A model generated the notes under the pieces. That model was given only the letters and a program-made list of their open reading frames with translations, did no database searches and was not told the origin of the DNA. Positions 8,210 to 15,058 of a DNA stretch of 17,515 bases are shown piece by piece. The stretch covers positions 3,120-20,634 of the forward strand of contig PKZN01000070.1 of the NCBI GenBank assembly GCA_003133075.1. The letters run 5' to 3'. The DNA is from Acidimicrobiaceae bacterium (lineage in GTDB: Bacteria; Actinomycetota; Acidimicrobiia; Acidimicrobiales; RAAP-2). Numbering within the stretch: the stretch's first letter is position 1; every line of letters starts with the position of its first letter. Made by a program: the position numbers and the translations under genes.

Positions 8210-9409
8210 ATCCTTCGCGACCGCGACCACCTGCATTTCGTCGGTGCCGGCGTAGATGCGCAGCACCCGCGCGTCGCGACTGAGCTGTTCGACGCGGTAC
8301 TCCGCGATGTAGCCGTTGCCCCCGAGTACCTGGATTGCGTCGTCGGCCACCTGGCACGCGGCCTGCGCGGCGTAGAGCTTCATGGCCGACGCCTCCGCGA
8401 AGCTCGCGGTAGCGCCGGCCGTCGAACGTTCGATGTGGGAGAAGACGAGGTTGCGAACGTTGACGCGAGCGACTTCCATGTTGGCGAGTTTCAGTTGGAT
8501 CAGTTGGAACTCGGCAATGGGCTTGCCCCAGAGCACGCGATGCTTCGCGTAGTCGATGGCGATGCGCTCACACTCTTCGATGATGCCGAGCGACATCGCC
8601 GCGACGCCGGCGCGTTCGGCGACGAAGTTGTCGCGGGCGCTGGCGCGCCCCGAGCCGGGCGCCTCTTCGGTCCCGCCGAGGAGGCGGTCACGGCCGACAC
8701 GCACGTCGTGCAAGAAGACGTCCCCGGTGGGTGAGCCGTGCTGTCCCATTTTGCGCATCGGCGCGGACTGTTCGAGACCGTCCATGCCGCGGTCCAACAC
8801 GAAGGTGAGCACTTTTCGTTGCCGCACGTCCTGGCCGTCGCCCTCGTCGAGTTTGGCGTAGAGGACGATGGTGTCCGCGTAGGGCCCGTTGGTGATCCAG
8901 GTCTTTTGACCATTCAGCACGTACTCGTCACCGTCGCGCCGGGCGCTGGTGCGCATACCCCCCAGCGCGTCCGAGCCCGAGTCGGGCTCGGTGATCGCCC
9001 AGGCACCGATCTTCTCGAGGGTCATGAGGTCCAGTGCCCAACGACGCATCTGCTCGGGCGTGCCCAGTTTGTTGATCGTTCCCGCGGCGAGTCCAGTCGA
9101 GACGCCGAGTGAGGTGACGAGTCCGGGACTCACTCGACAGAGCTCGATGGTCGGAATCATGGTGAGCGCGGGGTCTTGCGCGCGCGAGCCACTCGGGGGC
9201 GCCTCGCCGGCGAGCTTTCGCTGGTAGTGACGTTCGAAAGAGTCTCGCGCGATCTCGCGAAGTCCGAAGACCTCGAACATCTTTCGCAGGATGTCGTAGG
9301 GCGCTACACCGTGGTGCTCGATGTCATCGAGGTGTGGGCGAATCTCCTCGTCGACGAAGCGACGCACGACGTCGATGATCGCTCGGTGTTCTTCGGACCA
9401 CTCGTACAT
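8195..9409 (-). CDS. Acyl-CoA dehydrogenase family protein
   Basis: A 404-residue FAD enzyme that would desaturate an acyl-CoA at the alpha-beta bond. It shows the family signatures WAITEPDSGSD (137-147) and QVLGGNGYIAEY (360-371), plus the FAD-site run GQKTWITNGP. At the position of the medium-chain enzyme's catalytic glutamate (IYEGT) it has alanine (IYAGT, A387). E265, in VAERAGVAAMSLG, lies where isovaleryl- and long-chain-type enzymes keep their base, so it is probably active with that geometry. The ATG at 9409 has GGGGG about seven bases upstream. It lies 45 bases behind the DUF2510 gene on the same strand. The acyl substrate cannot be told from sequence alone. Confidence 0.93.
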   Translation of the reverse strand: MYEWSEEHRAIIDVVRRFVDEEIRPHLDDIEHHGVAPYDILRKMFEVFGLREIARDSFERHYQRKLAGEAPPSGSRAQDPALTMIPTIELCRVSPGLVTSLGVSTGLAAGTINKLGTPEQMRRWALDLMTLEKIGAWAITEPDSGSDALGGMRTSARRDGDEYVLNGQKTWITNGPYADTIVLYAKLDEGDGQDVRQRKVLTFVLDRGMDGLEQSAPMRKMGQHGSPTGDVFLHDVRVGRDRLLGGTEEAPGSGRASARDNFVAERAGVAAMSLGIIEECERIAIDYAKHRVLWGKPIAEFQLIQLKLANMEVARVNVRNLVFSHIERSTAGATASFAEASAMKLYAAQAACQVADDAIQVLGGNGYIAEYRVEQLSRDARVLRIYAGTDEMQVVAVAKDLLRD

Positions 9410-9454
9410 GCACTACCCCCGATTGCGTCGTCGCGCGGCGACGTCGCACTCAGC

Positions 9455-10078
9455 CTAGGAGCCGTTGCTCGTCGCACCGGTAGGCGGGCCGGTCAGTTGA
9501 TCGATCAGCGCGGAGAACCACGACGTCTCAACGTACGCGACCGCGATGGGTCCCACGCACAGCCAGAGGTCGTCGCGCGCGGCGAACACGAACAGCGCGA
9601 GGACTACCATCTCGGCCACCACGCGCGAGACTTTGCTTCGCCCGAGTCGACGTGTCACCAAGAGGCTCGCCACGAAGAGGTTGACGCCGGGGAGGAACGC
9701 CTCCAGCGTCCATCGACCGTTGAGCTCCTTCACCCCGAACGCGCACACCACCGAGCCCACCACGAGCAGCGCGACTGCGACGTTGCTCGCGCTGAGGGCG
9801 AACCACCACGGTGTCGGATGCGCGGTTCCGGGCCAGTGGGCGAGTGCGCTCACCAGGAGCGCCAGTCCGCCCAGTACCCCTGCGATCCCGGCGACGAGGA
9901 TTCGACGCAGCGCCTGGAGCAGTGGCAAATTCGCTGCCAGCGAAGTGGAGACGACCGGTGCGGGGTAGGACCGAGTGACCTCGGACCACTCCGTGCCGGT
10001 CCACACGCGCCACTGGCGCAGCCCGGCGGGATCGGGGTACCACCCGGGAGGGACGGCGGCGGGCAGCGAAGAACTCAC
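9455..10078 (-). CDS. DUF2510 multi-pass membrane protein
   Basis: A 207-residue protein. The N-terminus is a DUF2510 motif, PPGWYPDPAG then RVWTGTEW (residues 10-31), an actinobacterial tryptophan-rich module usually attached to membrane proteins. A short linker is followed by about four or five hydrophobic segments (60-80, 92-116, 128-142, 153-167, 171-184). The GTG at 10078 is preferred, with GAGG about eight bases upstream. The open frame reaches back to a TTG at 10099, which would put its start within 15 bases of the divergent aldehyde dehydrogenase start. The exact function is unknown. Confidence 0.85.
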   Translation of the reverse strand: MSSSLPAAVPPGWYPDPAGLRQWRVWTGTEWSEVTRSYPAPVVSTSLAANLPLLQALRRILVAGIAGVLGGLALLVSALAHWPGTAHPTPWWFALSASNVAVALLVVGSVVCAFGVKELNGRWTLEAFLPGVNLFVASLLVTRRLGRSKVSRVVAEMVVLALFVFAARDDLWLCVGPIAVAYVETSWFSALIDQLTGPPTGATSNGS

Positions 10079-10083
10079 CCCAC

Positions 10084-10089
10084 TAGCCT
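10084..10089 (+). promoter_or_regulatory. Candidate -10 box for the aldehyde dehydrogenase gene
   Basis: TAGCCT lies 24 bases before the ATG at 10114, with a strong GGAGG at 10101-10105 between them. It fits TANNNT. It sits in the 35-base space shared with the divergent DUF2510 gene. No clear -35 element. Confidence 0.35.
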
Positions 10090-10113
10090 CGCATAGCAAC
10101 GGAGGGGGCAGGC

Positions 10114-11856
10114 ATGAGTGAACTGAGGGGGGCCGTCGCGCCCACGTCCGGTGCCCAGGACGACGCCGAATTCGATGAGGCCATCTTTGACGAAGTGGTC
10201 AGCGAAGTCGCGGCACACGCCGTTGGATGGTCGAGGACGTCGCCCAAGGAGCGAGCGGCGTTGTTGGCGCAGGTCGTCGAGGACACCGCCGCCGTGGCTC
10301 GTGAGTGGAGCGTCGCGGCCTGTGCCGCCAAGGGCTACGACCTCGAGAGTCCTGAAGGGGCCGAGGAGGTCTTCAGCGGTGTGACCACCTTCGTGCGGAT
10401 GGCCCAGGCCCTACGTCACTCGATGCTCGATCTCGAACGGTACGGACGACCGCGCTACCGCGGACCCGTGCGCCACAAGCCCGACAGTCGCATCGCCGTA
10501 CAGGTCATGCCGGCCAACGTCTTCGACCGACTCTTCTACAGCGGGGTCACCGCCGAGGTCTGGATGGAACCCGGTGTCACCGAGAGTCAGGTCCAAGACG
10601 GGCAAGCTCCCGCGCATCGTTCACCCGCCGAACACGCCGGGGTCTCGTTGGTGCTCGGGGCGGGCAACGTCGCCTCGCTCGGACCGCGCGACGTGTTGAG
10701 CAAGCTCTTCGCCGACGGCAAGGTCGTGGTCTTAAAGGCCAATCCGGTCAATGAGTACCTGGTGCCCTACTGGCAGCGCGCGATGCGGGCCCTGATCGAG
10801 CCGGGCTACCTGCGCATCGTCACCGGCGGTGCCCGGGCGGGTCGCTACCTGACCGCTCATGAGCTCATCAGCGACGTGCACGTCACGGGGTCGGACAAGA
10901 CCTACGACGCGATTGTCTTTGGCGTGGGCGAGGAGGGGGCGCGGCGCAAGCGCGAGAACGACCCGCTCGTCACCAAACCCGTCAGCGGCGAACTCGGCAA
11001 CGTCTCGCCGGTGGTGATCGTGCCCGGCGAGTGGACGGCCAAGGAGATTCGCTACCAAGCCGAGCACGTCGCGACGATGATGGCGAACAACGCCGGCTTT
11101 AACTGTCTGACACCGCGCGTGATCGTCACGTGGTCGAAGTGGGCGCAGCGCGAGGAGTTCTTCTCGGCGCTCGGTGAGGTGCTGTCCTCACTACCAACTC
11201 GACGCGCGTACTACCCCGGTGCCCTGGAGCGACGGGCCGCGTTCTTAACGTCGCACGCGGACGTCGAGGAGTGGGGCGAGGGCGCCGAGGGCGCGACACC
11301 GTGGACCCTCGTGCGCAACGTCGACGCGTCGAACGTCGAAGACATGGCCTTTAACGTCGAGGCCTTCTGCGCCCTCACCGCCGAGACGACGCTCGAGGCG
11401 GCGTCGCCGGCCGACTTCATTGGGCGCGCGACGGCGTTCTGCAACGACGTCGTGTGGGGCACACTGTCGATGACGTTGCTCTGTGACCCTCGCTCACTGT
11501 CGGACCTCGAGACCGGACCGGCGATCGAAGAGGCCATCGCGAACCTGCGCTACGGCTCAATCGGCGTGAACATCTGGCACGCGTTGAGCTTCGCGCTCGC
11601 CACTCCGACCTGGGGCGCGTATCCCGGACACGCGCGCAACGACATTCAGTCAGGATGCGGTGTCGTCGGCAACGCGTACCTCTTCGATCGAGCGCAGAAG
11701 TCGGTCGTTCGCGGACCGTTCGTGGCTCGCCCGGTCCCGGCGTGGTTCGCGACGAACCTCCACGCGAACGACGTCGCCACTCGAGTGCTCGACTTCGAGG
11801 TGCAACCGTCCTGGCTGAAGGTACCCGGGCTCGTGCGCGCCGCGCTAAAGGCTTGA
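10114..11856 (+). CDS. Aldehyde dehydrogenase superfamily protein, atypical
   Basis: A 580-residue protein, longer than the usual 480-500 of the family. It has the catalytic Cys331 in NNAGFNCLTPRV and a general-base-like Glu293 in SGELGNVSPV. The cofactor-binding lysine is in VVVLKANP (K208), after GAGNVASLG (183-190) in place of the usual PWNxP loop. VTGSDKTYDAIVFG (257-270) matches the usual TGS loop. An extra N-terminal region (1-120) and a C-terminal extension (about 510-580) make up the length. Substrate is unclear: an aldehyde oxidation or an acyl-CoA or acyl-ester reductase role is possible. GGAGG is well placed before the ATG. The stop overlaps by 12 bases the convergent lipoprotein gene. 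Confidence 0.88.
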   Translation: MSELRGAVAPTSGAQDDAEFDEAIFDEVVSEVAAHAVGWSRTSPKERAALLAQVVEDTAAVAREWSVAACAAKGYDLESPEGAEEVFSGVTTFVRMAQALRHSMLDLERYGRPRYRGPVRHKPDSRIAVQVMPANVFDRLFYSGVTAEVWMEPGVTESQVQDGQAPAHRSPAEHAGVSLVLGAGNVASLGPRDVLSKLFADGKVVVLKANPVNEYLVPYWQRAMRALIEPGYLRIVTGGARAGRYLTAHELISDVHVTGSDKTYDAIVFGVGEEGARRKRENDPLVTKPVSGELGNVSPVVIVPGEWTAKEIRYQAEHVATMMANNAGFNCLTPRVIVTWSKWAQREEFFSALGEVLSSLPTRRAYYPGALERRAAFLTSHADVEEWGEGAEGATPWTLVRNVDASNVEDMAFNVEAFCALTAETTLEAASPADFIGRATAFCNDVVWGTLSMTLLCDPRSLSDLETGPAIEEAIANLRYGSIGVNIWHALSFALATPTWGAYPGHARNDIQSGCGVVGNAYLFDRAQKSVVRGPFVARPVPAWFATNLHANDVATRVLDFEVQPSWLKVPGLVRAALKA

Positions 11857-12900
11857 CGGCACGCTGAGCACGGTCGTCACGCCGATCGTCGCACAGACTT
11901 GGGAGCCGCACGCCGCGGCGATGAGTGGTGTCGGGACGTAGCGCAGATCTAGGTCGGTGACGACTCGGCCGCGCACGAGGGCGAGCCAGGGCATCGCGCT
12001 CGCGTTCTCACCCGCGACGAGGCACGTCGCACTCGGGGTGCAGGCGAGCGCACTCGCCTGGCTCGACAAGGCCAACGTTGTCCACGTACGGGTGAAGGTC
12101 TTTGAACGAACCAGCGTCGAGGCGCCGCCGCCTTGTGCGAGCGCGACGCAGCGTCGCTTCGTGCACGCGAGCGACGTCAAGGTCGTCCAGGTGCTCGGTG
12201 TGGGCTGCACGCTCCACGTCGCTCCCGCGTCGCTGGTGACGAAGAGGGAGAACTCGTGACCGGTCGACAACACGCCCAAGGCGCAGTTGGCGGGTGTCCC
12301 ACAAGCGAGTGTCGTCACCGCGTCGCCCCTCGCGAAGGCGATCGCCTGCGGGGTTCCCCAGGTGAGGCCCCCGTCGCTGCTTTCGATGAAGCGTGGCGGG
12401 CCACCGTCGGCGCCGGTATCGACGAGCGCGCAGTCCTCGAGGTCACAGCTCAAAGCGTCGATGCCGATGCCGCCCGCGGGCGCCGTCACGGCGCTGAGCG
12501 CGTGGCCGGTCGCTTGAAACAACCAGAGCAGGTCGCTGCCCGGCTCGGATCCGCCCAGCAGGCACTGAGCGCCCGAGCACGCGACGGCGTCGATCAACGG
12601 TGACCTCACGGCGGGCAGTGAGAGCGTGAGCCAATTGCCCTTGGGTGTCGCGAACTCCGCCACCGCGTCGGGGCTCGTGTTCACACTCGAGGTGCCCACG
12701 GCGATGCACGCGTCATTGCGCGTGCAGCCGACGCTCGAGAGCGGCACCGAGATACTTCGCGCCGGAGTGCCCGTGACGCGCGGTTCCCCAGTGACGCTCT
12801 GGTGATGCTGGCTCGCGCAGCTCGAGAGTACGAGGGCGGAGAGCGCCAGGGAGAGCACGAAGCCCAACGTGGCTCGCGCGTGGGGGAGGTCGCGTCTCAA
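11845..12900 (-). CDS. Lipoprotein with predicted seven-bladed, Cys-paired propeller
   Basis: A 351-residue secreted protein. A signal peptide ends in the lipobox LSSC with Cys28, so it is probably lipid-anchored on the outer face of the membrane. The mature part has seven repeats, each marked by a cysteine pair spaced four or five residues apart (59/65, 108/113, 152/157, 200/206, 246/251, 287/293, 331/336) and separated by 41-49 residues. BNR/Asp-box-like motifs occur at SSDGGLTW (174-181) and SDAGATW (223-229). This points to a seven-bladed beta-propeller with one disulphide per blade. The TTG start is supported by GAGGA about six bases upstream. It follows gabT by 32 bases on the same strand. 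Ligand unknown. Confidence 0.85.
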   Translation of the reverse strand: MRRDLPHARATLGFVLSLALSALVLSSCASQHHQSVTGEPRVTGTPARSISVPLSSVGCTRNDACIAVGTSSVNTSPDAVAEFATPKGNWLTLSLPAVRSPLIDAVACSGAQCLLGGSEPGSDLLWLFQATGHALSAVTAPAGGIGIDALSCDLEDCALVDTGADGGPPRFIESSDGGLTWGTPQAIAFARGDAVTTLACGTPANCALGVLSTGHEFSLFVTSDAGATWSVQPTPSTWTTLTSLACTKRRCVALAQGGGASTLVRSKTFTRTWTTLALSSQASALACTPSATCLVAGENASAMPWLALVRGRVVTDLDLRYVPTPLIAAACGSQVCATIGVTTVLSVPSSL

Positions 12901-12932
12901 GAGATCCTCGTCGTACCCGCGGCTAGTGGAGA

Positions 12933-14270
12933 CTACTGAACCGAACGAACCGCGGCGCCGAGCACGCTCAATCCGTCGGCGAGTTGTTCGTCCGTGATCA
13001 CGAGCGGTGGCAGGAGGCGAATCACGTTGCCGTAGGTACCCGCGGTCAGGGCGACAACCCCGTGTTGCTGACAGTAGGCAACGACGGCCTTGGCCGCCGC
13101 CGAATTCGGCGTCGTCGTGCCGGGCTCGATGAGTTCAATCGCGACCATCGCGCCGCGTCCCCGCACGTCACCGATCACCGCGACGTCGCGTTGGAGCGAC
13201 GTGAGACTCTCGAGCATCGTTGCGCCAAGTTCTCGAGCGCGCGAGATCAGGTCGCGATCGCGCAGCGTCTTGATGGTGGCGAGGGCGGCCACCGCCGCCA
13301 CGGGGTTGCCGCCGTAGGTCCCGCCGAGACCACCCTCGTGCACGGCGTTCATCAGGTCCGCGCGACCGGTAACGGCGGCTAAGGGCATGCCGCCCGCGAG
13401 CCCCTTGGCCGTGGCGACCATGTCGGGAACGACCCCTTCGTGCTCCACCGCGAACCAGTATCCAGTGCGACCGAAGCCACTTTGGATCTCGTCAGCGATG
13501 AAGACCGCACCGTGTTCGCTCGTCCACTTGGACAGGGCCGGGAGGAACCCTTGCGCGGGTACCACGAATCCACCCTCGCCCTGGATCGGCTCGATGAGCA
13601 CGGCCGCGACGTTGCTCGCGCCGACGTCGGTTTCGATGATCTTGATGGCTCGCGCCGCCGCTTCCGCACCGCTCAGACCGTCGCGGTAGGGGTAGCTCAT
13701 CGGCACGCGGTACACCTCGGGCGCGAAGGGGCCGAAGCGGTCCTTGTAGGGCATGTTCTTCGCCGTTAAGGCCATGGTCAAGTTGGTGCGACCGTGGTAC
13801 GCGTGTTCAAAGACGATGATCGCGCTGCGTCCGGTGGCGAGACGGGCGATCTTGACGGCGTTCTCAATCGCTTCGGCACCGGAGTTGAACAGCGCCGAGG
13901 TCTTCTCGAACGAGCCGGGCGTCAAGGCGGCGAGTTCCTCACAGACCTCGACGTAGCTCTCGTAGGGCGTCACCATGAAACACGTGTGGGTGAACTTCGC
14001 GACCTGCTGGCTGACCGCGTCGATGAGTTCCGGGACGGCGTGACCGATGCCGGTCACCGCGATGCCCGAGCCGAGGTCGAGGAATCGATTGCCGTCGACG
14101 TCGACCAAGATGGCGCCCTCGGCGCGCTCGATGTAGACCGGGAAACCCACCGTGAGGCCGGCGCTCACCACCTTGGTGCGGCGCGCCTGGAGGGCCCGTG
14201 ACTTCGGTCCGGGGATCTCGGTGACGACGTTGCGCTCGGTACCGACTGAGGAATCAAGTGATGAAACCAT
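12933..14270 (-). CDS. gabT: 4-aminobutyrate aminotransferase
   Basis: A class III PLP-dependent aminotransferase that moves the amino group of GABA to 2-oxoglutarate, giving succinate semialdehyde and glutamate. The 445-residue protein has the actinobacterial GabT run: TEIPGPKSR near the start, DLGSGIAVTGIGH, FTHTCFMVTPYE, NSGAEAIENAVKIAR, HAYHGRTNLTMALTAK, and IEPIQGEGGF. D260 and Q263 (ADEIQSGFGRTG) bind the cofactor, and K289 (TAKGLAGGMP) is the Schiff-base lysine. The ATG at 14270 has AGGAG at the right distance; an in-frame start at 14339 would add 23 residues lacking homology. No classical succinate-semialdehyde dehydrogenase is adjacent, though an atypical aldehyde dehydrogenase lies two genes away. 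Confidence 0.95.
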   Translation of the reverse strand: MVSSLDSSVGTERNVVTEIPGPKSRALQARRTKVVSAGLTVGFPVYIERAEGAILVDVDGNRFLDLGSGIAVTGIGHAVPELIDAVSQQVAKFTHTCFMVTPYESYVEVCEELAALTPGSFEKTSALFNSGAEAIENAVKIARLATGRSAIIVFEHAYHGRTNLTMALTAKNMPYKDRFGPFAPEVYRVPMSYPYRDGLSGAEAAARAIKIIETDVGASNVAAVLIEPIQGEGGFVVPAQGFLPALSKWTSEHGAVFIADEIQSGFGRTGYWFAVEHEGVVPDMVATAKGLAGGMPLAAVTGRADLMNAVHEGGLGGTYGGNPVAAVAALATIKTLRDRDLISRARELGATMLESLTSLQRDVAVIGDVRGRGAMVAIELIEPGTTTPNSAAAKAVVAYCQQHGVVALTAGTYGNVIRLLPPLVITDEQLADGLSVLGAAVRSVQ

Positions 14271-14310
14271 GGCGTTCTCCTGGTCCGACTCGTGCGAGCC
14301 GCGACTCCTA

Positions 14311-14339
14311 AGCGTACCGTCGCGTTGCGGGCGGGTCAC
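14311..14339 (-). promoter_or_regulatory. Candidate gabT promoter
   Basis: On the minus strand, GTGACC (14334-14339) is separated by 17 bases from TACGCT (14311-14316). This gives a TTGAC-like -35 and a TANNNT -10 with ideal spacing. Transcription would start near 14304, leaving a short leader of about 33 bases with AGGAG before the ATG at 14270. It lies just after the tRNA-Ser terminator on the same strand. Confidence 0.5.
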
Positions 14340-14344
14340 GGGCG

Positions 14345-14377
14345 AAAAAAACGGGTGACTGTCGTCACCCGTTTTTC
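14345..14377 (-). terminator. Rho-independent terminator of tRNA-Ser
   Basis: A 13-bp perfect stem (14347-14359 with 14364-14376; arm core ACGGGTGAC) and a 4-base loop, followed on the minus strand by a run of six to seven T. It sits directly after the tRNA-Ser 3' end at 14382, so it should end that transcript and insulate gabT. The flanking A and T runs make it usable in both directions. Confidence 0.88.
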
Positions 14378-14381
14378 GCGC

Positions 14382-14469
14382 TGGCGGAGGAGGTGGGATT
14401 TGAACCCACGGTGCCCGTAGACACAGCAGTTTTCGAGACTGCCCGATTCGGCCGCTCTCGCACCCCTCC
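14382..14469 (-). tRNA. tRNA-Ser(CGA)
   Basis: A class II tRNA with a long variable arm. The acceptor stem is GGAGGGG/CTCCTCC (one G-U), with discriminator G as in serine tRNAs, and CCA is encoded at the 3' end (14382-14384). The anticodon stem is GCAGT/ACTGC with loop CTCGAAA, giving anticodon CGA for TCG codons. The T loop is TTCAAAT. A -10-like TAGACT lies on the minus strand at 14477-14482, eight bases before the 5' end. Confidence 0.96.
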
Positions 14470-14476
14470 GTGAAGG

Positions 14477-14482
14477 AGTCTA
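14477..14482 (-). promoter_or_regulatory. -10 box of tRNA-Ser promoter
   Basis: TAGACT on the minus strand, with seven bases between it and the first tRNA base. It fits the TANNNT consensus. No clear -35. It is back to back with the tadA -10 element. Confidence 0.4.
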
Positions 14483-14519
14483 CCGCGCGTCTCGGCGGGG
14501 GCCCGGGGCGAGCGTGGCC

Positions 14520-14525
14520 TACGCT
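14520..14525 (+). promoter_or_regulatory. -10 box of tadA, probably a leaderless promoter
   Basis: TACGCT ends eight bases before the tadA ATG, so transcription would start at or next to the start codon. This agrees with the lack of any Shine-Dalgarno. The same hexamer is the proposed -10 of gabT. No -35 is seen. Confidence 0.45.
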
Positions 14526-14533
14526 TCGACGAC

Positions 14534-14983
14534 ATGATCGACGATGAACACTTCATGCGTGACGCCTTGGCGTTGGCGATGCGGGCGAGCGAGCACGACG
14601 ACGTGCCCGTCGGGTGCGTGCTCGTGGTCGACGGTGCGGTTGTGGCGGTGGGTGAGAACCGCCGCGAAGCCGACCAGGATCCGACCGCCCACGCCGAACT
14701 CGTCGCGTTGCGCGCCGCCGCCACCGCGCGAGGACGGTGGCGGCTGGACGGGGTGACGGCCTACGTGACTTTGGAGCCCTGTGTGATGTGCGCCGGAGCG
14801 CTGCTGAACGCGCGCGTGGCGCGCGTGGTAATCGGCGCGGCGGACGAGAAAGCCGGTGCGGTGGGTTCGCGCTACAACCTCTTGGTCGACCCGCGGCTCT
14901 TGCACGAGGTGGAGGTGACCTACGACGTGCTCGCCGAGGAATCGGCCGCGCTGCTGAGCGCGTTCTTCGCGACCCGACGCTGA
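14534..14983 (+). CDS. tadA: tRNA-specific adenosine deaminase
   Basis: TadA converts adenosine 34 to inosine in tRNA-Arg(ACG), letting it read CGU, CGC and CGA. The 149-residue protein has the cytidine-deaminase-fold zinc site: H53 and E55 in TAHAEL, and C83 and C86 in EPCVMC. E55 is the proton shuttle. The family runs MRASEHDDVPVGCVLV near the start and AGALLNARVARVVIGAADEKAGAVGS follow in order. Length is normal for the family. It has no ribosome-binding site and a -10 box eight bases ahead, so it is probably leaderless. It is divergent from tRNA-Ser. The 75 bases after it hold the promoter of the FAD oxidase gene. Confidence 0.95.
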   Translation: MIDDEHFMRDALALAMRASEHDDVPVGCVLVVDGAVVAVGENRREADQDPTAHAELVALRAAATARGRWRLDGVTAYVTLEPCVMCAGALLNARVARVVIGAADEKAGAVGSRYNLLVDPRLLHEVEVTYDVLAEESAALLSAFFATRR

Positions 14984-15045
14984 GCGTACGCCCGATTGTG
15001 GCGCGTCCGACACGTGTCGCTCACCCCCGCGCCACCTCCTCGACG

Positions 15046-15051
15046 TAGGTT
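15046..15051 (+). promoter_or_regulatory. -10 box of the phosphonate operon, probably leaderless
   Basis: TAGGTT ends seven bases before the GTG at 15059, matching the geometry at tadA. There is no Shine-Dalgarno before that GTG. If correct, the FAD oxidase messenger starts with its own GTG. Confidence 0.4.
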
Positions 15052-15058
15052 GAAGCCG

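Noticed and set aside
9426..9443. Short GC hairpin between the DUF2510 and acyl-CoA dehydrogenase genes
   Set aside because: Built from repeated CG-rich triplets, with no T-run; such structures are expected by chance at this base composition.
9176..10096. Plus-strand frame of 306 codons over the DUF2510 gene
   Set aside because: The minus strand encodes a DUF2510 motif and membrane helices; the plus product is low-complexity and charged.
12133..12603. Plus-strand frame of 156 codons over the lipoprotein gene
   Set aside because: The minus strand has a lipobox and repeated Cys pairs, so this is a shadow.
14365..14724. Minus-strand frame over tRNA-Ser ending in RPNRAVSKTAVSTGTVGSNPTSS
   Set aside because: Again a false translation of a tRNA gene, continuing antisense through tadA.
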